64,000 nt of DNA from Curvibacter sp. CHRR-16 (lineage in GTDB: Bacteria; Pseudomonadota; Gammaproteobacteria; Burkholderiales; Burkholderiaceae_C): assembly GCF_018474005.1 (NCBI RefSeq), contig NZ_JAHCSH010000001.1, positions 496,001-560,000 on the forward strand, read 5' to 3'. The position numbers were made by a program, and so were the translations under genes. The notes beneath the pieces were generated by a model. That model saw only the letters and a program-made list of their open reading frames with translations. It did not search any database and was not told the origin of the DNA. Position 1 is the stretch's first letter; the number at the start of each line of letters is the position of its first letter. Positions 17,485 to 27,042 of this stretch are shown here, piece after piece.

Positions 17485-17992
17485 GGCGTCTGGTAGCGCG
17501 CATCTACGCAGTGTTTGTTCCTTTTGGTGTGTCCCCAGCGGCGGGCAGATGTGCATCAGCGCTTTCATCTAGGAGCCTTGGTATCAATTAGAGCTTTTGA
17601 TAAAGGCCAAGTTCGCACCAATTTTTTGTAAGCAAACGTTGCAAGTAAGAGTTTTTTATGTAACACACTTTGGTCATCTTGCGACATTAATGGCCATTTT
17701 TAGCCTCTTTCTACCCTCCTGCATTGTTCATGTTATGAATGCAGAAATGGTTTTATCCTTTAAAAATCAAAGACTTATATCTTTCTCTCCCCGCCGCTGG
17801 CATGGTTGGCACGGGCTCTGCAACAGAGTCGTTATCCGTTCATGACCATCTGGATACGGGGTATCTGACGCCGAGATTCTTTGCTCAACGTCAGATCGTT
17901 AAAAGGAATCCACAAAACGGTACGCATCGTTGCGGCTTCACCCCTTAGCTCGCATGCACCGCCCCTGACCTGAACCCGCAACGACTTGTACC
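17485..17992. other. AT-rich leader region upstream of the DUF1800 gene
   Basis: About 500 bp with no convincing gene. It is noticeably richer in A and T than its surroundings, especially 17581-17790. Short open frames occur but show no family resemblance or convincing start context. It probably holds the promoter of the DUF1800/DUF1501 pair. The left part (17485-17580) has no similarity to LysR beyond the repeat boundary. Confidence 0.6.
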
Positions 17993-19852
17993 ATGACAAC
18001 AACTAATGAAATAACTATGCGCCAAGCAGTGACTGAGGAGTCTCACGCTATCGCGTCACCTTTATTGCCTGCGTCGAACTCAGAAAGCTCCCGACTTGGT
18101 GTCCCGGTAGCGGTGCCCCTGGTGTCCAGCGTGGCGCTGACAGCTTGTGGTGGTGGGGGCGGTGGGGATGGTGGTGGGGGCAGCAGCAGCCGAACAATTA
18201 TTTCTGGTAATTACACCTACGCAACGGCAAGCACTGACCGAGAAGCTGCGCGCTTTCTTATTCAAGCCCAGTGCTTCGCGACCACGGAGGACATTGCAGC
18301 CGTGCGGGCTAGATCCTATGAAAGCTGGCTCGACGACCAATTCAACCGATCGGTGGGTACCAAACGTTGGGACTGGCTCAATGAACACGGCTATGCCAGC
18401 CCATCCAACAGCACGAACTACTGGCAACGCACCTATCAAGCCGACTGGATGATGTGGGCGGAGCTGATGACCTGCACAGACACTTTGCGCAAGCGCATCG
18501 CCTTGGCGCTGTCAGAAATTTTTGTGGTGTCCGTCACTGATTTGGATTTCAACTGGCGCAGCCACGCGATAGCGCACTACTGGGATCAATTGGTGGCCAA
18601 TGCATTTGGCAACTACAGGCAGTTGATGAAGGACATGACCCTGAATGTGGCAATGGGCTATTACCTGAACACACGCGGCAACCAGAAAGAAAACGCCGCC
18701 ACAGGTCGATTGCCTGACGAGAATTTCGCGCGCGAAATCATGCAACTGATGACCATAGGCTTGGTTCAGCTGAACCAGGATGGCACGGTCAAAACCGATT
18801 CCTCTGGTACGGCTTTGGAAACCTACACGCAAAGTGACGTTTCCAACCTAGCCCGGGTGTTCACTGGCTACGACATTGACCAATCGCAAAACGCTGGCGG
18901 GTTCACCATTCCAGAAAACGGTCAAAAGATCATCAGCACCTACTACACCAGATTGCCCATGACGCTCACGGCGTCCTTGCATTCCACACTGGCTGTCGAG
19001 TTCTTGGGCACGACCATCCCCGCAGGTACGCCGGGCGCGCAAGCGTTGGAGCAGGCGCTGGACGCCCTCTTCAATCACGCCAATGTCGGTCCCTTCATCG
19101 GCAAGCAGCTAATTCAGCGGCTGGTTACCAGTAATCCCTCGCCTGCCTACGTCAGCCGTGTGGCAGCTCGGTTCAACAACAACGGTTCTGGCGTGCGTGG
19201 CGACATGAAGGCCGTCATCACCGCCATCCTGATGGACGACGAGGCTCGCTCGTCCGCTGGCTTGTCAGACTCCTCGTATGGCCGTTTGCGAGAACCCATG
19301 CTGCGCTTTCTGCAATGGGGGCGCACCTTTGGTGTTACGTCCGGGTATGGCACCTGGAAGATCGAAGACCTGAGTGGCGACTTGGGACAAAGCCCGCTTC
19401 GCTCACCCTCGGTGTTCAATTTCTTCCGCCCCGGATATGTGCCGCCATCCACGGCGATGGCCACAGCAAAGCAGGTCGCGCCCGAGTTTCAGTTGGTGAA
19501 CGAAGTCTCCGTGGCCCGCTACCTCAACTTCATGGCCCCCGTCATACAAAAAGGTTATTTCGTGAATGGGCCGAATTACAGCAACCCTGCCAGCAACGAA
19601 ACCAACGGGTTTGACATCTCTACGGGATACCCCAACGAATTGGCCCTCGTGACCGATGCCGATGCACTGTTGGCTCGCGTCAACCTGCTGATGTGCGCGG
19701 GCCAGCTTTCCGCTGTCACGGTGAAGTTGATTTCAGACGCGATCAAGGGGAAAGCCGTCACCAATGCCAGCACCGCAGAGGAGAAGAAGAACCGCATCGC
19801 AGCTGCAGTGCTGCTGGTCATGGCTTCGGCTGACTACCTTATCCAGAAATAA
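17993..19852 (+). CDS. DUF1800-domain secreted protein
   Basis: This 619-residue protein belongs to the DUF1800 family, shown by REAARFLIQAQCFATTEDIAAVRARSYESWLDDQF and the central DENFAREIMQLMTIGLVQLN. Near residues 45-70 it has ALTAC followed by a Gly/Ser-rich linker, which resembles a lipobox. The preceding stretch is long and lacks the usual basic start, so lipidation is only possible. The biochemical role of DUF1800 is unknown. It is followed 23 bp later by a DUF1501 gene, its usual partner, and both probably work outside the cytoplasm. Confidence 0.9.
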   Translation: MTTTNEITMRQAVTEESHAIASPLLPASNSESSRLGVPVAVPLVSSVALTACGGGGGGDGGGGSSSRTIISGNYTYATASTDREAARFLIQAQCFATTEDIAAVRARSYESWLDDQFNRSVGTKRWDWLNEHGYASPSNSTNYWQRTYQADWMMWAELMTCTDTLRKRIALALSEIFVVSVTDLDFNWRSHAIAHYWDQLVANAFGNYRQLMKDMTLNVAMGYYLNTRGNQKENAATGRLPDENFAREIMQLMTIGLVQLNQDGTVKTDSSGTALETYTQSDVSNLARVFTGYDIDQSQNAGGFTIPENGQKIISTYYTRLPMTLTASLHSTLAVEFLGTTIPAGTPGAQALEQALDALFNHANVGPFIGKQLIQRLVTSNPSPAYVSRVAARFNNNGSGVRGDMKAVITAILMDDEARSSAGLSDSSYGRLREPMLRFLQWGRTFGVTSGYGTWKIEDLSGDLGQSPLRSPSVFNFFRPGYVPPSTAMATAKQVAPEFQLVNEVSVARYLNFMAPVIQKGYFVNGPNYSNPASNETNGFDISTGYPNELALVTDADALLARVNLLMCAGQLSAVTVKLISDAIKGKAVTNASTAEEKKNRIAAAVLLVMASADYLIQK

Positions 19853-19875
19853 CCCGACGCCAAGAGAGCAGCGCC

Positions 19876-21297
19876 ATGAACTACATCAAACCTGAATTCC
19901 ACAGCCGCCGCGCCTTTTTGCGCCGCGCCGCCCAACTGAGCCTGGCTGGCACCGCCACGCCCTTTGCATTGAATCTTGCCGCCATGGGCGAGGCTGCCGC
20001 CTTTACCGCCACCGACTACAAGGCGCTGGTGTGCGTGTTCCTGTTCGGTGGCAATGACTACGCCAACACCGTCATCACGTATGACGATGACAGCTACAAC
20101 AAATACGCCGCCATCCGCACCAGCATCGCTGAAAAGAAGGCCGATTTGGCAGCCACCTTGCTCAGCCCGACCACCGCCTTGGCTGGCGGCCGCCAGTATG
20201 CGTTGCACCCCGCCATGACCGGCATGGCTGGCCTGTTCAACGCTGGCAAGGCCGCGGTGCAGCTGAACGTGGGGCCGCTCATCGTCCCGCTGACTCGTGC
20301 GCAATACAACAGCGGCAACCGGGTGACTTACCCAATTCCGCCCAAGCTCTTCTCGCACAACGACCAGCAATCGGTGTGGCAATCAGATTCTGCCGAAGGT
20401 TCTACCGTAGGCTGGGGTGGCAACATGGGCGACTTGGCACTGTCCTCCAATACCCGCTCGCAGTTCACCTGCATGTCGCTCTCGGGAGGCGTCTTCATGT
20501 CAGGGGACACGGCGCTGGATTACCGCATCAGTACCAACGGTGCAATCAACATCGAGCCCATTAGCGGCTCCACGACCTATCGCTCAAGCTATGTGCGAGA
20601 TGCGCTCACTTCGCTCATTCAACAGTCCAGAGCCCATGTGCTGGAGAATGAATACAACCGAGTGATCAAACGTTCCATTGAATCCGAAGCGATCATCAGC
20701 AGCGCTGTCGCGAGTTCGACACTATCGACAGCTTTCTCCGGCGACGGACTGTCCTCACAGCTAAAGATGGTGGCGCGCCTGATCAATGCGCGCAACGCAC
20801 TGGGTGTTAAGCGGCAGGTGTTCTTTGTTGGATTGAGCGGGTTCGACGTACACGACGGCCTCATGGACAGACAACCCCTACTCCTCACCAAAGTGAGCGA
20901 GGCCATGACGTCCTTCTACAACGCCACCGTGGAAATGGGCATAGCCAACCAGGTCACTGCCTTCACCGCCTCCGACTTCGGCCGTACCTTGTCCTCCAAC
21001 GGCGACGGCTCCGATCACGGTTGGGGTGGTCACCATTTCATGGTGGGTGGTGCGGTCAAGGGCAAGGCCTTTTATGGCAAGGCGCCGCCCGTCAGTGTGG
21101 GCAACACCAGCGCCGCTGATGACCAGTGGCACGTCGGCTCCGGCCGACTGCTGCCCAGCACCTCGGTAGACCAGTATGCGGCCACACTGGCCAGCTGGTT
21201 TGGTGTCAGCAACAGCGAACTGGCGGATGTGCTGCCCAGACTGAGCAACTTTGGCGGCACCGATTACCCGACCAACCTAGGGTTTATGGCAACGTAG
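19876..21297 (+). CDS. DUF1501-domain Tat-exported protein
   Basis: This 473-residue protein starts with a twin-arginine signal (HSRRAFLRRAAQLSLAGTATPFAL), so it should be exported folded, perhaps with a metal. DUF1501 belongs to the alkaline phosphatase/sulfatase clan. The metal-site-like segments VCVFLFGGNDYANTV near the N-terminus and FTASDFGRTLSSNGDGSDHGWGGHHFMVGG near residue 375 are intact. The substrate is unknown. It is paired with the DUF1800 gene, and ends PTNLGFMAT at 21297. Confidence 0.92.
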   Translation: MNYIKPEFHSRRAFLRRAAQLSLAGTATPFALNLAAMGEAAAFTATDYKALVCVFLFGGNDYANTVITYDDDSYNKYAAIRTSIAEKKADLAATLLSPTTALAGGRQYALHPAMTGMAGLFNAGKAAVQLNVGPLIVPLTRAQYNSGNRVTYPIPPKLFSHNDQQSVWQSDSAEGSTVGWGGNMGDLALSSNTRSQFTCMSLSGGVFMSGDTALDYRISTNGAINIEPISGSTTYRSSYVRDALTSLIQQSRAHVLENEYNRVIKRSIESEAIISSAVASSTLSTAFSGDGLSSQLKMVARLINARNALGVKRQVFFVGLSGFDVHDGLMDRQPLLLTKVSEAMTSFYNATVEMGIANQVTAFTASDFGRTLSSNGDGSDHGWGGHHFMVGGAVKGKAFYGKAPPVSVGNTSAADDQWHVGSGRLLPSTSVDQYAATLASWFGVSNSELADVLPRLSNFGGTDYPTNLGFMAT

Positions 21298-21527
21298 CTC
21301 TTGTCGTCGATCGTGGTGCCCGAGGCGCGCAGCAGATCACGGTCGCTCGGCAACATGCACTTGTGCTTTGCCTCCCGCGCGCACCGCTCCGATCACCCCA
21401 GCCAGTACTACATCGGCGGCGAGCGTGGGCTACAGGCCCAACAGCAAGCAGAAGTCGGTGAATCCCTTGTGATCGCGCCGCCCGGCTGGGTTCACGCCAC
21501 GAGGTCGAAGCGGTCAGGCTCAAAGTA
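21298..21527. other. Relic sequence between DUF1501 and the right repeat
   Basis: About 230 bp of GC-rich sequence. All frames are either broken or not recognisable. Its right end (21515-21528) matches 17316-17329 inside the intact hydrolase gene. That places it as the remains of the hydrolase 5' region, joined to the repeat after loss of 46 bp. The rest I cannot identify. Confidence 0.5.
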
Positions 21528-21637
21528 GCATGCATTTTCAGACTTGTGAGTGAATGGCTGTTTAGTCATTCTCAGCGCATGGTTGTTGCTTGACTATCCG
21601 ATATGGGATATGTGTCGTGCGTTTTCGGACAAGGTTT
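21528..21637. repeat. Right copy of ~110-bp direct repeat
   Basis: This is the right-hand partner of 17375-17484. It contains a copy of the hydrolase start (ATG at 21535 on the minus strand) that now leads into a shifted frame. It also includes the true C-terminus of the LysR gene, which ends at 21594. The two copies bracket the DUF1800/DUF1501 cassette. Confidence 0.85.
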
Positions 21638-22529
21638 TTTGGAATTGATCGGTCAACCAGTGGGCGAATGCTTGGCGTTTGGCATCGCTGCCCAGTGGGG
21701 TAGGGGACAAGAGGACGTAGGCCGAGCTATCGGCGGTAAACCCCCACGGGGCTTGTGGGCGTTGCTGTGTCAGTGCTTCGCCCACCATGTAGACCGAGCT
21801 CATTGCAGCGCCTAGCCCGGCTTCGGCTGCTTGCAAACACAGGTAAAAGTGCTCGAAGTAGTCATCGCCAACCTGCTCGGGCAGCGCGTCAGGATGGGTG
21901 TTGAGCCATTGCCCCCATGCCTGCGGACGGCTGCGCGAGTGCAGCCGTCGCCATGCTGTGGGTGCTGAGGTCGTGGTGGTGGACGTTGGATGGGACGGGC
22001 GCAGCACGGGGCCCATGTATTCGGGGCCCACGGGGTGGGCGTGGTAGGTGTGGGGCCATGCAAAGTCATTGCGGCGCAGTGCCAAATCGATGCGCTGCTG
22101 CGCAAAGTCCACCGGACCGCCGGCAGTGAGCAGGTGGATGTTCCAGTGCGGATGCTGGGCTTGCCACAGCGGCAACCGGGGAATGAGCCATTGGATGGCA
22201 ATGGTGGGCTCACACGACAGCACCAGATTCGGTTCATTGGTGGCTTGGCTGATGGCCTGCAGCCCCTTGGCCAATACAGCAAATGCTTGGTCGCAGGTGT
22301 CTTGCAGGGCTAAACCAGCGGGGGTGAGAAACACCGCTCGGTTGCGCCGCTCGAACAAGGCTTGGCCCAAGCGCTCTTCCAGCGCGCGAATTTGCCTGCT
22401 GACGGCCCCGTGGGTGACATGCAATTCGTCTGCTGCCTGCACAAAGCTGCCCAAGCGTGCTGCGGCTTCAAAAAAGCGCAAGGCATTGAGGGGTGGGGTG
22501 CTGCTGAAGTGTGATTTTTTCTCACGCAT
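21594..22529 (-). CDS. LysR-family transcriptional regulator (GcvA-like)
   Basis: This 311-residue regulator has an N-terminal winged HTH (PPLNALRFFEAAARLGSFVQAADELHVTHGAVSRQIRALEERLG) and a C-terminal periplasmic-binding-like effector domain (LVLSCEPTIAIQWLIPRLPLWQ). The layout resembles the GcvA branch. It is divergent from a LysE-type exporter, the usual target arrangement. Its last codons fall in the direct repeat also found next to the hydrolase gene, so it probably once neighboured that operon directly. Confidence 0.93.
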   Translation of the reverse strand: MREKKSHFSSTPPLNALRFFEAAARLGSFVQAADELHVTHGAVSRQIRALEERLGQALFERRNRAVFLTPAGLALQDTCDQAFAVLAKGLQAISQATNEPNLVLSCEPTIAIQWLIPRLPLWQAQHPHWNIHLLTAGGPVDFAQQRIDLALRRNDFAWPHTYHAHPVGPEYMGPVLRPSHPTSTTTTSAPTAWRRLHSRSRPQAWGQWLNTHPDALPEQVGDDYFEHFYLCLQAAEAGLGAAMSSVYMVGEALTQQRPQAPWGFTADSSAYVLLSPTPLGSDAKRQAFAHWLTDQFQKTLSENARHISHIG

Positions 22530-22622
22530 AAAGGCAAGGATAAATCGTTTTTAAAAATCCGCATAAAACTAAAAAATTCGAGGCAGTGCAGGACTTTTGC
22601 ACGCATAGCCAAAGGATTTTGT

Positions 22623-23249
22623 GTGAGTAATTCTCAAATATTGGAAATATCTGCCGTCGCCACCATCACCATGCTGGCCGTCATCAGCCCCGGTGCCGAC
22701 TTTGCCATGATCACCCGCAACAGCGTGTTGCATGGACGGCGGGCAGGGCTTGTCTGCGCCGCGGGCATAGCCGCAGGGGTGTGCCTGCATGTGCTGTATA
22801 CCTTGCTGGGGGTTGCGGTGGTGCTGCGCAGTACGCCGCAGGCGCTAGGCTTGATCAAACTCTTGGGCGCAGCCTACTTGGTGTACGTGGGGTGGCAGAC
22901 CTGGGGGGCGCGGGTGCAGTCCACTGCCAGTGGGCCTGCCAGCCTGTCTGCGATGCAGTGCTTGCGCATGGGTTTTTTGACCAATGCTCTCAACCCCAAA
23001 ACCACTTTGTTTGTGCTCAGCGTTTTTACCCAAGTCGTGCATCCGGGTACGCCGTGGGGCGTGCAGGTGGGCTACGGTGCCTTCATGGCGCTGGCGCATT
23101 GGGGGTGGTTTGCGGTGGTCGCTCTGCTGCTGTCACAAGAGCAGTTGCGCCAGCGTTTGCTGGCGCGCCAAATCGTGCTTAACCGCTGCATTGCGCTGGC
23201 GCTGGGCGCCTTGGGGGCAGTACTGGCGCTGAGTCAGTTGCAGGCATAA
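22623..23249 (+). CDS. LysE/RhtB-family amino-acid exporter
   Basis: This 208-residue inner-membrane protein has about six hydrophobic helices and the LysE/RhtB signature ISPGADFAMITRNSVLHGRRAGL, followed by GVCLHVLYTLLGVAVVL and LLGAAYLVYVGWQTWGA. The family exports amino acids or homoserine lactones, and the substrate is unknown here. It uses GTG as start (MSNSQILEISAV). It is divergent from the LysR gene, which probably controls it. Confidence 0.92.
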   Translation: MSNSQILEISAVATITMLAVISPGADFAMITRNSVLHGRRAGLVCAAGIAAGVCLHVLYTLLGVAVVLRSTPQALGLIKLLGAAYLVYVGWQTWGARVQSTASGPASLSAMQCLRMGFLTNALNPKTTLFVLSVFTQVVHPGTPWGVQVGYGAFMALAHWGWFAVVALLLSQEQLRQRLLARQIVLNRCIALALGALGAVLALSQLQA

Positions 23250-23313
23250 ACCCGCCATTGCAAGGTGGGGCTGGTCAGGTTCAAGTTGCCGGCATGGGTG
23301 TTAGTGGCGAAAA

Positions 23314-23350
23314 AAAACGCTGCCACCCCGAGCAGGGTAGACAGCGTTTT
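23314..23350. terminator. Bidirectional terminator between lysE-like gene and purM
   Basis: AAAACGCTG (23314-23322) pairs with CAGCGTTTT (23342-23350), and the inner ACCC and GGGT can extend the structure. An A run precedes it and T residues follow, as expected for a shared terminator between convergent genes. Confidence 0.75.
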
Positions 23351-23385
23351 GTGCACGGTCTTGTGCCGCACAGGCCAGAGCTGAT

Positions 23386-24429
23386 TTAGGCCACTACCAC
23401 CTGAGCGCCTGCGCCTTGTGGGGCAATCTTGCCGATGGTGTACACGGTTTCGCCTTGGGCGCGCAGGGCGGCGGCGGTGGCTTCTGCGTGAGCGGCGTCC
23501 ACTACCACCACCATGCCGATGCCGTTGTTGAAGGTGCGGTTCATCTCGATGTCGTCAATGCCTGCCGTTTTCTGCAGCCAAGCAAACAGCTCGGTCTGGG
23601 GCCAGCTGCCTTTGACCAGATGCGCTGCCAGACCTTCGGGCAGGACGCGGGGGATGTTTTCCAGCAAGCCACCGCCCGTGATGTGGGCCAGCGCCTTGAT
23701 GGGCTGGGTGGCCAGTGCGGCCAGCACGCTCTTGACGTACAGGCGGGTGGGTTCCATGACGGCGTTTTTGAAGGGCTTGCCGTCCAGCGTGGCAGGGGTG
23801 TTGCTGCCAGCGCGCTCGATGCACTTGCGCACCAAGCTAAAGCCGTTGGAGTGCACGCCAGCAGATGCCAAGCCCAGCACCACATCGCCAGCAGCGACGT
23901 TTTGGCCGGTCAGGATTTTGGATTTTTCCACTGCGCCGACGGCAAAGCCAGCCAAGTCGTACTCGCCAGCGGGGTACATGCCGGGCATTTCGGCGGTTTC
24001 GCCACCAATCAGTGCACAGCCAGACAGTTCGCAGCCCTTGGCAATGCCGCCCACTACGGCTGCGGCGGTGTCCACGTCCAGCTTGCCGCAGGCAAAGTAG
24101 TCCAAGAAGAACAGGGGCTCAGCGCCTTGCACCAGCACGTCGTTGACGCTCATGGCCACCAAGTCGATGCCCACGGTGTCGTGCATATTCCACTCAAACG
24201 CCAGCTTGAGCTTGGTGCCCACACCGTCGGTGCCGCTCACCAGCACGGGTTCTTGGTAGCGCTTGGGCACTTCGAACAAGGCGCCAAAACCGCCGATGCC
24301 TGCCAGCACGCCTTCGCGCATGGTTTTCTTGGCCAAGGGCTTGATGCGCTCGACCAGCGCGTCGCCAGCGTCGATGTCAACGCCTGCATCTTTGTACGAC
24401 AGGGGAGTGTTTGTGGCAGATTGGGTCAT
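23386..24429 (-). CDS. purM: Phosphoribosylformylglycinamidine cyclo-ligase (AIR synthetase)
   Basis: This 347-residue enzyme closes the imidazole ring in purine synthesis, using ATP. Conserved segments include [49 protein letters not shown] and [12 protein letters not shown]. The ATG at 24429 ([16 protein letters not shown]) is chosen over an upstream in-frame codon because the upstream stretch is not PurM-like. It is divergent from the AI-2E-type permease gene. Confidence 0.97.
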   Translation of the reverse strand: MTQSATNTPLSYKDAGVDIDAGDALVERIKPLAKKTMREGVLAGIGGFGALFEVPKRYQEPVLVSGTDGVGTKLKLAFEWNMHDTVGIDLVAMSVNDVLVQGAEPLFFLDYFACGKLDVDTAAAVVGGIAKGCELSGCALIGGETAEMPGMYPAGEYDLAGFAVGAVEKSKILTGQNVAAGDVVLGLASAGVHSNGFSLVRKCIERAGSNTPATLDGKPFKNAVMEPTRLYVKSVLAALATQPIKALAHITGGGLLENIPRVLPEGLAAHLVKGSWPQTELFAWLQKTAGIDDIEMNRTFNNGIGMVVVVDAAHAEATAAALRAQGETVYTIGKIAPQGAGAQVVVA

Positions 24430-24528
24430 GTTCAGGAGGACAGTGAGGTTGGAGCCTATAAGCGCCAGATAGAATTTGCGGATTTTAAGGGCATGCCCCC
24501 AGCCTGCCCGGAGCCGCACCACTTTTTC

Positions 24529-25629
24529 ATGCTTCCAAGCCCTTTACTCACCCCCGCTCAAAAGAAGGCCCTGTTCTGGCTGGCGCTGGTCGCGGTGTTG
24601 CTCACTCTGCAGCATTTGCTTGCCCCAGTGCTGGCCCCTTTTGTGGTGGCGGCCGCTTTGGCTTATGTGCTGCACCCCCTCGTGACCCGGCTGCAGCAGC
24701 GCAGCCCGCGCTGGTGGCCGCGCTGGCTCACGGTCTTGGTGGTGGAGCTGTTGCTACTGGTGTTGTTGTTCGGTGTAGTGTGTTTGTTGGTGCCTATCGT
24801 GCTGACCGAGTTGCCGCGCATCCGTGACCAGTTGCCACCCATGCTGCAACGCGTGCAAGACAGCCTGCTGCCATGGTTGGCGCAGTGGGGCATCAAGGTC
24901 GATGGTGCGGTGCTCGACGAAGCGACTTTGCGCGACTGGATGGCCAATTACCTGCAGGCCAATGTGCAGACCATGCTGGCTTCTGCTTTGGCGTCGCTGC
25001 GCTTGGGGGGCAGTGTGGCGGTGGCCGTGGTGGGCAACGCCATGCTCATTCCAGTGGTGCTGTACTACCTGCTGCAAGATGGCCCACAGTTTGTGGAGCG
25101 CTTGCACGATTTGCTGCCGACAGCCTACCGCGACGCGGTGCACAGCTTTTTGGAAGAGTGCCACAGTGTGCTGAGCCAATACCTGCATGGGCAGGTATTG
25201 GTCATGGGCAGCTTGGCGCTGTACTACAGCGTGGCACTCATGCTGGGTGGCTTGGATTTGGCTTGGCCCATTGGCACCTTTACCGGGCTGGCGGTGTTTG
25301 TGCCTTACATCGGCTTTGGGCTGGGTTTGGTGCTGGCTTTGCTGTCGGCGCTGCTGCAGTTTGGGGCCGATGGCATGCTTTACCCACTGCTGCTGGTGGG
25401 CTGTGTCTATGGCTTGGGGCAGGTGGTGGAGAGTTTTTTCCTCACCCCCCGTTTGGTGGGAGAGCGTATTGGTTTGCACCCCTTGGGTGTGATTTTTGCG
25501 TTGATGGCGTTTGCCCAACTCATGGGCTTTGTTGGGGTGCTGGTGGCTTTGCCAGCCAGTGCCGTGCTGCTGGTGGCTTTGCGCCGCTTGCGCCAGTGGT
25601 ACCAGGCCAGCAGCCTGCACCAAGAGTAA
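24529..25629 (+). CDS. AI-2E/PerM-family membrane permease
   Basis: This polytopic protein of about 366 residues is of the AI-2E transporter (PerM/TqsA) family, with [20 protein letters not shown] near the N-terminus and [34 protein letters not shown] later. The true substrate is unknown. The start is uncertain. ATG 24529 ([13 protein letters not shown]) fits the family, and an ATG at 24492 is possible. Frame openness further upstream is only the antisense of purM. hda follows after 10 bp. Confidence 0.9.
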   Translation: MLPSPLLTPAQKKALFWLALVAVLLTLQHLLAPVLAPFVVAAALAYVLHPLVTRLQQRSPRWWPRWLTVLVVELLLLVLLFGVVCLLVPIVLTELPRIRDQLPPMLQRVQDSLLPWLAQWGIKVDGAVLDEATLRDWMANYLQANVQTMLASALASLRLGGSVAVAVVGNAMLIPVVLYYLLQDGPQFVERLHDLLPTAYRDAVHSFLEECHSVLSQYLHGQVLVMGSLALYYSVALMLGGLDLAWPIGTFTGLAVFVPYIGFGLGLVLALLSALLQFGADGMLYPLLLVGCVYGLGQVVESFFLTPRLVGERIGLHPLGVIFALMAFAQLMGFVGVLVALPASAVLLVALRRLRQWYQASSLHQE

Positions 25630-25639
25630 GAGGAAGCGC

Positions 25640-26323
25640 ATGCGCCAGATCGCTTTGGATATAGGCCTGTGGACAGGCCCCACGCTGGATAACTTCGTGC
25701 CGGGCCCCAACCAAGCGGTGCTGGAGCACTTGCAGCTATGGCTGGGTGCAGCCGACAGTGGCCTGCTCTCACCTGTGCCCACCTATTTGTGGGGGACTGA
25801 TGGCTGTGGCAAGTCACACCTGCTGCGAGCGGTGCGTGAGGCCTTGCGCATGCGCGGCGCCAGTGTGGGGTGGATGGATGCCAGCACTTTGCACGCCCCC
25901 GACTTTGACGAGCACTGGGCTTGCGTGCTGATGGACGATGTGCACCTGTACACTGCCGAACAGCAGCATGCCGCTTTCAACTGGTTTGTGAACGCGCAAG
26001 CGCACCAACGCAGCGTTTTGTCAGCCGGTTCGGTCACCCCTCTGGGGCTGGCCTTGCGCGAAGATTTGCGCACCCGCTTGGGCTGGGGCCATGTGTTTGG
26101 TCTGCAGCTACTTTCCGAGGCCGAAACACGCAGTGCGCTGCGCCAGACGGCCGATGCGCGTGGTGTTTTTCTGCGCGATGAGGTGATGGACTACATGCTC
26201 AAGCGCTTTAGCCGCGATTTGGGCAGCTTGATGGAGCTGCTCGATTTGCTGGATCGCTATGCCTTGCAGACACAGCGGCCCATCACCATTCCTTTGCTCA
26301 AATCCATGATGGACAACGAATGA
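25640..26323 (+). CDS. hda: Hda, DnaA regulatory inactivator
   Basis: This 227-residue DnaA-like AAA protein binds the sliding clamp and promotes ATP hydrolysis by DnaA after initiation. The Walker A is GTDGCGKSHLL, the Walker B region is CVLMDDVHLY, and the C-terminal sensor-2-like part ends DRYALQTQRPITIPLLKSMM. The N-terminal MRQIALDIGL is the clamp-binding segment typical of Hda. An ATG with GAGGAA upstream decides the start. The stop overlaps the next gene (ATGA). Confidence 0.95.
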   Translation: MRQIALDIGLWTGPTLDNFVPGPNQAVLEHLQLWLGAADSGLLSPVPTYLWGTDGCGKSHLLRAVREALRMRGASVGWMDASTLHAPDFDEHWACVLMDDVHLYTAEQQHAAFNWFVNAQAHQRSVLSAGSVTPLGLALREDLRTRLGWGHVFGLQLLSEAETRSALRQTADARGVFLRDEVMDYMLKRFSRDLGSLMELLDLLDRYALQTQRPITIPLLKSMMDNE

Positions 26324-27006
26324 CAACTTCTGCTCCCCAAGCCCGTGTGGCTTTGTTTGACTTGGACCACACCCTGATTCCGTTTGATTCCGATCACTCC
26401 TGGGGCGATTACATGACGTCTTTGGGCTGGGCCGATGCCGCCTTCAAAGCCCGTGGCGATGCGTTTTACCAAGACTACTCCAACGGCACCTTGGATATTC
26501 ATGAGTACGTGCGCTTCTCGGTTGCTCCGGTAGTGCAGCGCGGCGCACAGGCTTCGCACGCCGCACACCAAGGCTATATGCGCGAGGTGGTGCAGCCCCA
26601 AATCTTGCCCGTGGCCCAAGACATGGTGCGCCAGCACTTGGACGCAGGCGATGAGGTCATCATCGTTACGGCGACCAATGTGTTTGTGACCCAACCGATT
26701 GCGGCGGCGTTTGGTGTCAAGCACCTCATTGGCATTGACTTGGCGATTGACCCCAGCACGGGCTGGTACAACGGCGAGATCGCTGGCGTACCGTCCTTTA
26801 AAGAAGGCAAGGTGCAGCGTGTGGGCGACTGGTTGGCCGCACGTGGCTGGAGCTGGGACAGCGTGCACGTCACGGCTTACTCCGATTCCAAAAACGACAT
26901 CCCCATGCTGGAAAAGGCCAACGTGGCTATTGCCACCAACCCCGACGCCACGCTGCGCGCCTTGGCGCAAGAGCGTGGCTGGCGCATACTGGACATCTTC
27001 GCCTGA
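26320..27006 (+). CDS. HAD-IB-family phosphatase
   Basis: This 228-residue hydrolase has the HAD motif I DLDHT (ALFDLDHTLIPFDSD), motif II Thr in IIVTATNVFVTQPIA, and motif IV YSDSKNDIPMLEKA. It is of the SerB-like IB subclass, which includes phosphoserine phosphatases and related enzymes, and the substrate cannot be fixed. Coupled to hda by an ATGA overlap and followed by pcnB, a context I recognise as common in Burkholderiales. Confidence 0.93.
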   Translation: MTTSAPQARVALFDLDHTLIPFDSDHSWGDYMTSLGWADAAFKARGDAFYQDYSNGTLDIHEYVRFSVAPVVQRGAQASHAAHQGYMREVVQPQILPVAQDMVRQHLDAGDEVIIVTATNVFVTQPIAAAFGVKHLIGIDLAIDPSTGWYNGEIAGVPSFKEGKVQRVGDWLAARGWSWDSVHVTAYSDSKNDIPMLEKANVAIATNPDATLRALAQERGWRILDIFA

Positions 27007-27042
27007 AGCCTTCGGGGCACAGGCAGTCTCAAGGACATTGCA

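Noticed and set aside
17597..17845. Possible 82-codon gene in the AT-rich leader before DUF1800
   Set aside because: No convincing ribosome-binding site and no similarity to any family I recognise.
23416..24528. Long N-terminal extension of the AI-2E-type permease reading through the purM region
   Set aside because: This part is the antisense of purM, and the permease family begins near [13 protein letters not shown] at 24529.
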